Of a stretch of 18,541 nucleotides of DNA, positions 5,596-13,910 are shown one piece after another. The notes under the pieces were generated by a model. The model did not search any database. It had not been told where the DNA came from and saw nothing but the letters and a program-made list of their open reading frames with translations. The stretch covers positions 1 to 18,541 of the forward strand of contig CAZGTQ010000200.1 of NCBI GenBank assembly GCA_964528575.1. The letters are read 5' to 3'. The DNA is from CAZGTQ01 sp964528575 (GTDB lineage: Bacteria; Planctomycetota; UBA1135; GCA-002686595). Positions within the stretch are counted from its first letter, which is position 1. Each line of letters begins with the position of its first letter. The position numbers were made by a program, and so were the translations under genes.

Positions 5596-7845
5596 ATGGA
5601 GCGCTACGCGGTCTTCTTCGCGAACCACCGCCGGCTCGTGTTCCTGTTCGTCGCGCTCGCGACGTTGCTCGGCGCGTGGTGCGGCTCGCGACTCGGCTTC
5701 GACGACGTTCCGCGCTCGATCTTCCGCGCCGGCGACGAGGAGTCGCAGCGCCTCGAGCAGCTCTTCGCCGACTTCGGCTCGGACGATCTCGACTGCCTCG
5801 TCGTGCTCCAGGCGGACGACTGGTTCGTGCCCGCGCGCGCGGAGCTCCTGCGCGAGCTCGCGCGCGACCTCGACGCGATCGACGGCGTCGAGCGCGTCAT
5901 CGGCCTGCCGAGCGTCCCGCGCGGCGTCGGGCCGTTCGCGCGCCCGCTCCTGCCGCCGCCCGACGCGGGGCCCGCGGCGTTCGAGGCGGCGCGCGCGGCC
6001 GCCGCGGCGCACCCGCTCGTGCACGACCAGCTCCTGTCGGCCGACGGCCGCACGACGCTGCTCGTCGTCGTGCTCCGCGAGGGGCTGGTCTCGGTCGGCG
6101 AGATCCGGCCGATCGTGCGCGCGATCGACGCGCGGCTCGAGGCGGTGAGTGCCCAGAGCGGCGTCACCGCCGGGCTCACCGGCGTCCCGCCGATCCGGGT
6201 CGAGATCTTCGACGTCGTCGAGTCGGACAACGTGAAGTTCGTCGTGCTCGCCGCGCTCGTCAGCTTCTTCGTCGCGTGGGCGGTCTTCCGCCACCTCGGC
6301 ACGTTCCTCGCCGCCGCGGCGCCCGCGGTGCTCGGCGGGATCTGGAGCCTCGCCGCGATCGCGGTCACGGGCGGCGAGATCGACATCTTGAAGAGCATCT
6401 TGCCGACGATCGTCATGACGATCGGGCTGACCGACTCGGTGCACATCGTCACGGACGTGCGGCACATGCGCGCGCAGGGCCTGTCCGCGATCGACGCGGC
6501 GACGGAGTCGATCCGCCACCTCGGCGTGCCGTGCCTGTTGACGTCGGTGACGACCGCTGTCGGATTCGCGTCGCTCGCGATCAGCGACGTCGACATGATC
6601 CGTGGCTTCGGCCTCGCCGCGACGCTCGGCGTCGGCTTGACGTTCGTCGCGGTGCTGACCGCCGCGCCGCTGTTCGCGAGCGCGCTGCGGCGGATGAGTC
6701 GGCCGCTGGCGGTCGAGCGCGAGACGGTCGACTCGCGCCTGTCGCGCGTCTTCGAGCGCGGGATCGACACGCTGCTCGACCATGCGCGCGCCGTCTCGCT
6801 CGCCGGCCTCGCGCTCACCGTGCTCTGCGCGTGGTTCGCGTTCCGCCTCGAGCCCGACAACCGGCTGACCGAGGTCACGCCCGCGGACCGCGAATCGGTG
6901 CGGAGCCTGCGCGTCGTCGACCAAGCGTTCGGAGGCTCGATGTTCGCCGGCGTCGTCGTCTCGTGGCCTGCGGGCGTCGACTGGCGCTCGCCCGGCGTTG
7001 CGAGCGCGATCGACGCGGTCGAGCGGGCGGTCGAGCGCGCTCCGCTGTTCTCGGGCGCGCTGTCGGTGCTCGACTTGCGCGCGCTCGTGCCGGGCGGCGC
7101 CATCGAGCTCCTGCCCGAGGCGCTGCGAGCGCGCTTCGTGCGTCCCGACCTGCACCGCGCGCTCGTGCGCGCGCGCCTGCCCGACACGGCGTCGAGCGAG
7201 CACGAGCGCGCGTCGCTCGCGCTCGAGGTCGAGCTCGCGCGCATCGAGGCGGAGCATCCGCAGGTCGACTTGCACCTGACGGGCACGGCGATCGTCGCGC
7301 GCCGCAACATCGACGGGATGATCGTCGACTTCGCGCTCGGCCTCGCGCTCGCGGCGGCCGTGATCTTCGTCGTGATCGCGCTCGCGCTGCGCTCGCTGCG
7401 CCTGGGACTCGTGAGCCTCGTCCCGAACGCGCTGCCGGTCGTGCTCGTCGCCGCGCTGCTCTACGCGACCGGCGGCACGCTGCAGATGGCGAGCTCGGTG
7501 GCGTTCACGATCCTGCTCGCGGTCGCGGTCGACGACACGATCCACGTGCTGACGCGCATGCGCCGCGAGCTCGACGCGGCGGGCGACGGCGACGTACGCG
7601 CGGCGTTGCGGCGCGCGCTGATCCGCATCGCGCCCGCGCTCGTCATCACGACGGTGATCATGCTCGCCGGCTTCGGCGCCGTGCTCCTGTCCGAGGTCCC
7701 GACGAACCGCGCGGTCGCGGCGATCTGCTGCACCGGCTTCGTCGCCGCGCTCGCCGGGGACCTCGTGCTGCTCCCGGCGCTCGTCGTCGCGTTCGGCGGC
7801 GCCGCGCCGGCCGCTCGCAATCGCGCGCCGGGTTTGCGACGTTGA
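5596..7845 (+). CDS. RND/MMPL-superfamily exporter
   Basis: This 749-residue inner-membrane protein has the duplicated RND layout. One N-terminal helix (about 10-30) is followed by a periplasmic domain (about 31-210) and five helices (about 215-365). A second half repeats this: a helix at about 396-417, a soluble domain, and helices between about 578 and 735. Charged residues expected in the proton relay occur in the fourth and tenth helices (GLTDSVHIV near 275 and VAVDDTIHVL near 645). The size and the absence of large docking domains fit the MMPL/hydrophobe-exporter branch, which moves lipids or other hydrophobic compounds, rather than tripartite AcrB-type pumps. GAGG five bases before the ATG is a weak SD. 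The gene sits 10 bases after thrC and 4 bases before the sulfatase-like gene. Substrate unknown. Confidence 0.88.
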   Translation: MERYAVFFANHRRLVFLFVALATLLGAWCGSRLGFDDVPRSIFRAGDEESQRLEQLFADFGSDDLDCLVVLQADDWFVPARAELLRELARDLDAIDGVERVIGLPSVPRGVGPFARPLLPPPDAGPAAFEAARAAAAAHPLVHDQLLSADGRTTLLVVVLREGLVSVGEIRPIVRAIDARLEAVSAQSGVTAGLTGVPPIRVEIFDVVESDNVKFVVLAALVSFFVAWAVFRHLGTFLAAAAPAVLGGIWSLAAIAVTGGEIDILKSILPTIVMTIGLTDSVHIVTDVRHMRAQGLSAIDAATESIRHLGVPCLLTSVTTAVGFASLAISDVDMIRGFGLAATLGVGLTFVAVLTAAPLFASALRRMSRPLAVERETVDSRLSRVFERGIDTLLDHARAVSLAGLALTVLCAWFAFRLEPDNRLTEVTPADRESVRSLRVVDQAFGGSMFAGVVVSWPAGVDWRSPGVASAIDAVERAVERAPLFSGALSVLDLRALVPGGAIELLPEALRARFVRPDLHRALVRARLPDTASSEHERASLALEVELARIEAEHPQVDLHLTGTAIVARRNIDGMIVDFALGLALAAAVIFVVIALALRSLRLGLVSLVPNALPVVLVAALLYATGGTLQMASSVAFTILLAVAVDDTIHVLTRMRRELDAAGDGDVRAALRRALIRIAPALVITTVIMLAGFGAVLLSEVPTNRAVAAICCTGFVAALAGDLVLLPALVVAFGGAAPAARNRAPGLRR

Positions 7846-7849
7846 GCGC

Positions 7850-10147
7850 ATGAACGCGCACGCTCTCGCCGTCGCCGTCTCGCTCGCCGCGCTGCTCGCC
7901 GCCTCCTGCTCCGGCTCGAACGAGCCCGCCGCGCTCGACCTGCTCGCGCGTGCGCCCGACGCGCTCGTCGTGCAGACGGGCGAGCTCGGTCCGGACGCGC
8001 TCGCGCAGCACGCGCGCGACGGCTGGGAGAGCGCGCCGCAGGCGGGCGTGCTGTGGTCGGTGGGCGAGACCGCGTCGCTCTTCCTCGACGCGGCCGACCC
8101 GCTCGAGCGCACGCTCGCGCTCGAGCTGAGCTCGCCGCGCGAGGATCTGACGGTGAGCGCGCGGCTGAACGGCGTCGAGCTCGGCTCGTGCCCGGTCACG
8201 ATGGCGCCGTCGGCGTGCGAGCTCGCCGCGCCGGCCGCGGCCTGGCGGCGCGGGCGCAACGTGCTCGAGCTCGAGGCGTCGAGGCGCCACGAGCACCCCA
8301 GCGGCGCGGCGCGCGGCATCGGCGTCGCGAGCGTGCGCTTCGGCCCGAGCGCGAGCGCGACGGTCGCGCCCGGCCGCGTGACGCTCGCTGCCGGCGCCGG
8401 CGCGCTGTGGCACCTCGAGGGGCCGTTCGCGCGGCTCGCGCTCGAGCTCGAAGGCGGCGCGGCCGACGTCGTCGCGCGGCGCATGGACCCGCTCGACGGG
8501 TCGGCGCAGGAGATCGCGAAGCGCGCGGTCGAGCCGGGCGGCGTGGCCGTCGTCGAGCTGCCGGCCGTCGTCGGTGCCGTGCTGCAGATCGAGCTCGTCG
8601 CGCGCGAGCCGCTCGCCGTCGTCGCGCTCGAGGCGCGGCTCGCGGGGCCGGTCGAGCGCCCGCCGATCGTCTTCGTCAGCGTCGACACCTTCGCCGCGCG
8701 GCACGCGTCGGTGCACGGCTACGAGCGCGAGACGACGCCGCGGCTCGACCGCTTCGCGAGCGAAGGGGTGACGTTCGCCGGCGCGCGCGCGAACGCGCCG
8801 TTCACGTTGACGAGCTACCTCTCGCAGCTCACGGGGCTCTACCCGGCGGCGCATTCGCCGACCGAAGGCGCGCTCGAGCATCTCGACCCCGGCCGCTGGA
8901 CGCTCGCCGAGGCGCTGCGCGCGGCGGGCTACACGACGGGCGCGTTCGTCGACAACCCGTGGCTCGACCGCGGCTTCGGCTTCCGCCAGGGCTTCGACGT
9001 GTACGACGCGTCGGCGGCGCGCATCAACCACAACGACCCGAGCGGCGGCTCCGCGCACGCGATCCCGCTCGCCCAGCGCTGGCTCGCGACGCAGCTCGAC
9101 GTCGGCCGCACGCCGTTCCTGTTCCTCCAGGTGCTCGACCTGCACTACCCGTACCTGCCGGTGCCGCCGTGGGACGCGCGCTTCGAGGCCGACGGCCTGT
9201 GGGACGAGGGCCACGAGCTGCCGGTCGCGCAGGGCGAGGATCCGACGTTCGACACGGTCCCGAACCTCGTCGCGCGCGGCATCGTCAAGCGCGGCACCGT
9301 GCCCGAGCGCATGCGCACCGCGCCGATCGTCGCGGCGTACGACCAGAAGATCCGCGAGCTCGACGAGCGGCTCGCGGGGTTCTTCGACTTCCTCGTCGAG
9401 CGCGGCCTGTGGGACGATGCGGTCGTGATCGTCGCGGCCGACCACGGCGAGGCGATGCTCGAGCACGGCTACAAGTTCAACCACGGCCTGCTGTACGAGG
9501 AGCACCTGCACGTGCCGCTCCTCGTCAAGCTCCCGGGCGGCCGTGCCGCGGGCACGCTCGTCGACGCGTCGGTGCAGCTCGTCGACCTCTATCCGACGGT
9601 GCTCGAGCTCGCGGGGCTCGACGCCGAGCGCGCGTACCTGCACGGACGCTCGCTCGTCTCGCTGCTCGACGGCGCGCGCGAGCCGGCGCGTCCGGTCGTC
9701 GCAGAGGGCGGCGTCCAGCGGCAGCGCTCGATCGAGCTCGACGGCTGGAAGCTGATCGAGAGCGAGCCGTCGACCGCGCGCTGGCCGTTGCTCCTCAGCC
9801 AGCCGGCGCTGCGGCCGATCTGGGAGAGCGAGATCGAGCCGGCGCTCGCCGCCGCGCGCGAAACGAATCCCGACGCCGAGCCGAGCGAGCTGCTCGCGCC
9901 GATCCTGCGCGAGAAGCTCGCCGGCGTGCGGCGCGAGCTGTACGACCTACGCGCGGACCCGCTCGAGCTGAACGACGTCGCGGCGCAGCACCCCGAGCGG
10001 GTGGCGGAGCTCGCGGCGCTGCTCGAGCGCGAGCGCGAGCGTGCGGTCGCGGCCCGTGTCGGCGCGGCCAGCGTCGGCCCGCGCGCGGAGCTCGACGAGG
10101 AGGCCCGGGCGGAATTGCGGGCCCTCGGCTACGCTGTCGGGGACTGA
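7850..10147 (+). CDS. Alkaline-phosphatase/sulfatase-superfamily lipoprotein
   Basis: This 765-residue envelope protein starts with a lipoprotein signal (LLAASC lipobox, Cys about 20). Residues about 25-265 look like beta-sandwich material without a recognised name. The sulfatase-fold domain begins near 271 with PPIVFVSVDTF (metal Asp about 279), then GYERETTPRLD. The superfamily metal site continues with AADHGEAM (Asp531, His532) and FNHGLLYEEHLHVPLL (His545). The C-terminus has the usual LYDLRADPLELNDVA element. The nucleophile region reads PFTLTSYLSQLTG, so the Cys/Ser-X-Pro-Ser-Arg motif needed for formylglycine is absent and Thr319 takes that place. A phosphodiester or phosphotransfer reaction is therefore more likely than sulfate-ester hydrolysis. 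It starts 4 bases after the exporter, and its TGA overlaps the next ATG by one base. Confidence 0.87.
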   Translation: MNAHALAVAVSLAALLAASCSGSNEPAALDLLARAPDALVVQTGELGPDALAQHARDGWESAPQAGVLWSVGETASLFLDAADPLERTLALELSSPREDLTVSARLNGVELGSCPVTMAPSACELAAPAAAWRRGRNVLELEASRRHEHPSGAARGIGVASVRFGPSASATVAPGRVTLAAGAGALWHLEGPFARLALELEGGAADVVARRMDPLDGSAQEIAKRAVEPGGVAVVELPAVVGAVLQIELVAREPLAVVALEARLAGPVERPPIVFVSVDTFAARHASVHGYERETTPRLDRFASEGVTFAGARANAPFTLTSYLSQLTGLYPAAHSPTEGALEHLDPGRWTLAEALRAAGYTTGAFVDNPWLDRGFGFRQGFDVYDASAARINHNDPSGGSAHAIPLAQRWLATQLDVGRTPFLFLQVLDLHYPYLPVPPWDARFEADGLWDEGHELPVAQGEDPTFDTVPNLVARGIVKRGTVPERMRTAPIVAAYDQKIRELDERLAGFFDFLVERGLWDDAVVIVAADHGEAMLEHGYKFNHGLLYEEHLHVPLLVKLPGGRAAGTLVDASVQLVDLYPTVLELAGLDAERAYLHGRSLVSLLDGAREPARPVVAEGGVQRQRSIELDGWKLIESEPSTARWPLLLSQPALRPIWESEIEPALAAARETNPDAEPSELLAPILREKLAGVRRELYDLRADPLELNDVAAQHPERVAELAALLERERERAVAARVGAASVGPRAELDEEARAELRALGYAVGD

Positions 10148-10335
10148 TGGACACGCTCCTACGAGTCGTCGGCGGCGCGCCGCACCTCGACGGCGTGGCG
10201 GGACCCGGGCACACGGCGTGGCAGGTGACGGGGCCGATGCGGATCGTGCTGCGCGAGCAGGGTGCGGGCCCGGCGCCGTTCCGCCTGGTCGCCACGGGCT
10301 GCGACGGCCTCTCGGTCGAGACCGGAGCGGAGTGA
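10147..10335 (+). CDS. Small hypothetical protein coupled to the sulfatase-like gene
   Basis: The ATG overlaps the sulfatase-like stop as TGATG, and the frame runs 62 codons to TGA at 10333-10335. The protein has no Cys pair, signal or membrane segment. It contains short Gly-rich turns (VVGGAPHLDGVAGPGHTAW) followed by two beta-like stretches (MRIVLREQG, FRLVATGCDGLSVE), suggesting a small beta domain. The overlap and the lack of any other gene in this interval support translation. Chance openness in GC-rich DNA is the main alternative. No family recognised. Confidence 0.45.
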   Translation: MDTLLRVVGGAPHLDGVAGPGHTAWQVTGPMRIVLREQGAGPAPFRLVATGCDGLSVETGAE

Positions 10336-10364
10336 CCCCGGCCGGCGCGGGGGCTAGGACGATC

Positions 10365-11165
10365 GTGGTCCGGCTCGCTCTCGCCGCGCTCGCCTGCGCT
10401 CTGGGCCCCGCGCCCGAGCTCATCCCGTGGTCGGCGCTCGTCGACCGCGCCGATCTCGTCGTGCTCGGCGAGGTCGAGCGGGTCGCCGAGTCGGTCGCTG
10501 CCGTGCGCGTCGAGCGCGTGCTGCTCGGTCCGGCGGAGCTCGAGCGCGTGCGCGTGGTCGACGAGAGCGCGATCCCGCGTCCCGGGCGGCGTGCGCTGTA
10601 CTTCCTGCGCGAGGCGCCGGCGGAGGAGCCGCTGTGGACGCCGGTCGACGACGGACGCTGGCCGGTGGTCCAGGGCGAGCGCGTCGTCGTGCCCGCGAAC
10701 GTCGCGCCGCCCGACGAGCTCGGCGGCGGGCGGCGGCTCGCGCTCGAGCCGCTGCTCGCGCGGATCGACGCGCGCATCGCGGAGCTCACGCCGTCGATCT
10801 CGGCGTCGTTCGTCTCGTACGCGCCGGGCGGACGGTCGGTGTTCGTCGCGCCCGACGGTTCGTGGCGCGAGCCGGTGCCCGGGCCGCCGGGGAGGTTCGA
10901 GACGGGCACGCTCGCTCCCGACGATCTCGCTGCGCTGTGGCGGCTGATCGAGGACGTGCGCTTCGACGAGCTGCCGCGCACGATCGGTCGCCATGGGCCG
11001 GAGCTGCACACGCCCGCGCGCTTCGTCGAGCTCTTCACGCGCGCCGGGCGTACGCGCGTGCTCGCGCGGCCGTGGACGCGCGACGACGACGACGAGACGC
11101 AGGCGATGCGCGAGCGGTTCTACGCAGTGTGGGACGCGCTCCCGAGCACGCGGAGGAAGCGGTGA
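10365..11165 (+). CDS. Secreted protein of a tandem paralogous family, copy 1
   Basis: This 266-residue protein starts with a short signal-like stretch (VRLALAALACALGPAP). An N-terminal domain with the pattern ADLVVLGEVERV, RVERVLLGPAEL, PGRRALYFLREAP and PLWTPVDDGRWPV is followed by a C-terminal domain (about 145-266) with APDGSW, LAPDDLAALWRLIEDVRFDELP and a closing FYAVWDALPS. All these patterns recur in the next two genes. The GTG at 10365 is chosen because the signal then aligns with copies 2 and 3. A GTG at 10332 would overlap the preceding stop as GTGA and is a real alternative. The family is not recognised and no catalytic motif is visible. It is the most diverged of the three. Confidence 0.75.
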   Translation: MVRLALAALACALGPAPELIPWSALVDRADLVVLGEVERVAESVAAVRVERVLLGPAELERVRVVDESAIPRPGRRALYFLREAPAEEPLWTPVDDGRWPVVQGERVVVPANVAPPDELGGGRRLALEPLLARIDARIAELTPSISASFVSYAPGGRSVFVAPDGSWREPVPGPPGRFETGTLAPDDLAALWRLIEDVRFDELPRTIGRHGPELHTPARFVELFTRAGRTRVLARPWTRDDDDETQAMRERFYAVWDALPSTRRKR

Positions 11166-11998
11166 TTCGTTCCGCGCTACTCGCGCTCGCTTGCGCGCTG
11201 TGCACGTCGCCTTCCGAGCCGCGCACGTGGCGCGGCGTGCTCGACGAGAGCGACGTGGTCGTGCTCGCCGAGGTGCAGGAGCTGCGCGACGTCCCGCGCG
11301 GCGACGAGCGCGAGCGCGTCGCGGTGGCGCGGGTCGACCGCGTCGTGCTCGGGCCGGCGGACATAGAGCGCGCGCTCGTCGCGACGAAGCCGGGCGCCGA
11401 GCGGCTCGAGCCGGGCTCGCGCGCGCTGCTCTTCCTGCGCCGCGCCGGAGCGTTGCCCGAGGGCGAGCCGTTGTGGACGCTCGTGACCGACGGCCGCTGG
11501 CACGCGGCGGACGGAGCGATCGTGGTTCCCGACGCGCTCGAGCTCGTGACCGAGGTCGGCTACGGGCGCAGACTCGCGCAGGACGAGCTACTCGATTGGC
11601 TCCCGCGCGCGATCGCGCGGATGACGCCGACGATCGACGCGTCGTTGCACTCGAACGCCCCGTTCCCGTGGCGCGTGCGGGTGCGGCCGGATGGGTCCTG
11701 GTCGGAGCGCGCGGCGTCGCCGCTTCCCGAGACCGCGCGCGGCGTGCTGGCTCCGGACGAGCTCGAGGCGCTGCTCGACGTGATCGAGCGCGCGCGCCTG
11801 CACGAGATGCCGCGTCGATTCGGCTCGTTCGGCGGCCCGTGCATGACCTGGCGCTCGATCGCGCTGCTGATGCCGACGGGACGCATGCGCATCGACAAGG
11901 GAGCGCCGACGGCCGACGACGACGCCGCGACGCGCCGCTGGCACGAGCGGTTCGACGCCGTGTGGAGCGCGCTCCCCGGAACGGAGAAGAAGCCATGA
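11162..11998 (+). CDS. Secreted protein of a tandem paralogous family, copy 2
   Basis: This 278-residue protein overlaps copy 1 by four bases (GTGA), which sets its GTG start. The signal MIRSALLALACAL is followed by WRGVLDESDVVVLAEV, VDRVVLGPADIERAL, PGSRALLFLRRAGALPE and EPLWTLVTDGRW. The C-terminal part has RVRPDGSW, GVLAPDELEALLDVIERARL and FDAVWSALPG. It is closer to copy 3 than to copy 1; long stretches after the signal are identical to copy 3. There is no lipobox of normal form and no recognised enzyme motif. The N-terminal pattern loosely resembles small secreted beta-barrel domains, but I would not assign one. Export to the periplasm or outside is inferred from the signal. Confidence 0.8.
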   Translation: MIRSALLALACALCTSPSEPRTWRGVLDESDVVVLAEVQELRDVPRGDERERVAVARVDRVVLGPADIERALVATKPGAERLEPGSRALLFLRRAGALPEGEPLWTLVTDGRWHAADGAIVVPDALELVTEVGYGRRLAQDELLDWLPRAIARMTPTIDASLHSNAPFPWRVRVRPDGSWSERAASPLPETARGVLAPDELEALLDVIERARLHEMPRRFGSFGGPCMTWRSIALLMPTGRMRIDKGAPTADDDAATRRWHERFDAVWSALPGTEKKP

Positions 11999-12840
11999 TT
12001 CGATCGACGCTGGTCGCGCTCGCGTGCGCGCTGTCGCTGTCGTCTCCCGAGCCGCGTACGTGGCGCGGCGTGCTCGACGAGAGCGATGTGGTCGTGCTCG
12101 CCGAGGTGCTCGAGATGCGTCGCATGCCGGACGACGAGGGGCACGCGCGCGTCGCGGTGACGCGCGTCGATCGCGTACTGCTGGGCCCGGCGGACATGGA
12201 GCGCGCGCTCGTCGTGAAGGAGCCGGGCGCGGAGCGGCTCGAGCCGGGAACGCGCTCGCTCCTGTTCCTGCGCCGCGCCGGCGCGTTGCCCGAGGCGGAC
12301 GGCGACCTGCCCGAGGGCGAGCCGCTGTGGACGCTCGCGAGCGCCGGCCGCTGGAGCGCGTCGAACGGGAGGGTCACGGTGCCGGACGCGCTCGAGCTGC
12401 TGACGGAAGTCGGTTACGAGCGCGCGCTCCCGCAAGAGGCGCTGCTCGAGTGGCTCGAGCGGATGATCGTGAGCATGACTCCGAGCATCGAGGCTTGGCA
12501 CTCGACGACCGGGCCGTTTCCGTGGCACGTGCGCATCGCTCCAGACGGCTCCTGGACGGCGAATGGTGACGAGAAGGGTGTGCTCGCACCGAATGCGGTC
12601 GCGGCGTTGCTCGAGGCGCTCGCCGAGGAGAGCTTCACGACGCTGCCGCGCGAGATCGGCAAGTGCTGGTCTCCCTGCTGCGGTTCTCAGCACATCGAAG
12701 TGCTGACGCGCGCGGGCCGCGAGCGCGTGCGACTCCACGAGTCGGACGATCGCGACGACGCCGCCACGAACGCGCAGCGCGCCCGCTTCGGCGCGGTGTG
12801 GTCCCTCCTGCCGGGCAACGACAAGCCGCCGCGCCTGTAG
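11995..12840 (+). CDS. Secreted protein of a tandem paralogous family, copy 3
   Basis: This 281-residue protein overlaps copy 2 by four bases (ATGA). The signal MIRSTLVALACALSL is almost that of copy 2, and the N-terminal domain follows the same pattern (VLDESDVVVLAEVLEM, VDRVLLGPADMERAL, LLFLRRAGALPE). Seven residues are inserted after GALPE, bounded by direct repeats TGCCCGAGG at 12287 and 12308, an apparent 21-base slippage duplication. The C-terminal domain keeps APDGSW and FGAVWSLLPG but has a Cys cluster, CWSPCCGSQH, absent from copies 1 and 2. It is the last gene of the cluster. Its stop lies 11 bases from the stop of the convergent gene, with no obvious terminator between them. Confidence 0.8.
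   Translation: MIRSTLVALACALSLSSPEPRTWRGVLDESDVVVLAEVLEMRRMPDDEGHARVAVTRVDRVLLGPADMERALVVKEPGAERLEPGTRSLLFLRRAGALPEADGDLPEGEPLWTLASAGRWSASNGRVTVPDALELLTEVGYERALPQEALLEWLERMIVSMTPSIEAWHSTTGPFPWHVRIAPDGSWTANGDEKGVLAPNAVAALLEALAEESFTTLPREIGKCWSPCCGSQHIEVLTRAGRERVRLHESDDRDDAATNAQRARFGAVWSLLPGNDKPPRL
12287..12316. repeat. Direct repeats bounding a 21-base insertion in copy 3
   Basis: TGCCCGAGG occurs at 12287-12295 and 12308-12316, 21 bases apart. Copy 2 has a single occurrence at the equivalent place. The extra seven codons (ADGDLPE) keep the frame and are best explained by replication slippage. Confidence 0.6.
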
Positions 12841-12851
12841 CGAGGCGACGT

Positions 12852-13843
12852 CTAGGGGATCTGGACGCCGGTGTTGACCAGCGACACGTACTGATCGCCA
12901 TCCCCGAACGGAGTTACCTTCCAGGTCGCGCCGTCCAGGCTGTACGTGGAGTCGAAGACGCCGTCGTTGTTGCCGTCGATGAAGAAGTTCCGCAAGGAAC
13001 CGGACGGGATGACGCCACTGTGTTTGACGCCCTCGACGAGCTCGTAGAAGCGGCCGAGGGTCGAGTGCTCGTACACGGTCAATCCGCCCGTCGCATTCGC
13101 GAGCGCCGGCATGGCGACGGCATCGAGCTCGACGACTGGGACGGGGTTGGCGACGCCGAGGTCCAGCGAGCACAACGACCCTGTCTCGTGGAACCGAAGG
13201 AGGAGGAAGCGACCTTCGGGGTCCGCCTCGATCGCAGAGATCGGGCCCGCGCTCGCGCTCGTGTGGATCACGGACTTCGCGAGGGTCGGTTGCACAGGCC
13301 GCCGTCCTGCGGGAGGGACGAACGTGCCGCCTAGGATCTGGACGGTGGCGCCGGAGATGAAGGGCATGGATGCCGGCGTTCCACGCGGCGGAGGGGGTGA
13401 GCCCCGCAGAACGACGGAACCGTCCGGGAAGCGCAGCACCCACTCTTCGATGACGCTCTCGCAGTCGGACCCGGTGCCGCGCAAGCCGGCGACGTAGTAG
13501 ATCTCGCCCCCGTCGCGAAACGCGACGTCGGTGATCCGCATGTCCGTGCTGTAGGAGTACTCCGACGACTCCCACGCAGCCGTTCGTCCGGGCGCTCATG
13601 GCGGCCGATCTGGACGAGGGACGCTCCGGCTTCGAACCGATACCACTGGCGCAGCAGCGGATCGACGGCCGTGGCCCGCTTGTAGTGCGGTGCCCACGTC
13701 GCGAGCGCAGCGGGAAACGTGCACCCGTCTGGCGCGCTCACTGGCAACGCCGCCGGGCTCGCGCTGCCGACGATGAGTCGCGTCGCCAGCGCGATGCCGA
13801 GGGCACCCAGTCCGCCGATCGTGAACGATCGTGTGAGCTTCAT
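12852..13843 (-). pseudogene. Secreted hypothetical protein with calcium-loop-like motif, interrupted by one frameshift
   Basis: The ATG at 13843 gives a signal peptide (MKLTRSFTIGGLGALGIALATRLIVG) and about 55 residues ending YRFEAGASLVQIGRHERP. It is preceded by GGAGGA 12 bases upstream. The protein-like sequence then continues in the frame one base back (TAAWESSEYSYSTDMRITDVAF, then DGGEIYYVAGLRGTGSDC) to TAG at 12852. Adding one base in the run GCGCCCGG (about 13588-13594) gives a continuous protein of 330 residues. The second part is beta-rich and ends with FIDGNNDGVFDSTYSLDG, resembling an Asp/Asn calcium loop as in EF-hand or thrombospondin type 3 repeats. Function is not recognised. 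Both halves are intact apart from the one lesion, so a consensus error is as likely as real decay. Confidence 0.7.
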
Positions 13844-13886
13844 CGCCGGCTAGTTTCCTCCACAGCACTCGCAGTCCGGTATCCGG

Positions 13887-13899
13887 GTCTTCTGAAGAC
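13887..13899. promoter_or_regulatory. Short perfect palindrome between the MFS and secreted-protein genes
   Basis: GTCTTC and GAAGAC flank a single T in the 67-base gap between two minus-strand genes, about 45 bases upstream of the secreted-protein start. An operator for that gene is possible. The dyad is short and could be chance. Confidence 0.3.
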
Positions 13900-13910
13900 G
13901 CGGCGTGGCG

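Noticed and set aside
5467..8688. 1073-codon minus-strand open frame opposite the exporter and lipoprotein
   Set aside because: Product is low-complexity Arg/Asp/His-rich with no domain, and it spans two well-supported plus-strand genes.
11560..13599. 679-codon minus-strand frame crossing the convergent gene ends
   Set aside because: It runs antisense through copies 2 and 3 and out of frame with the secreted protein; it merely bridges the frameshift region.
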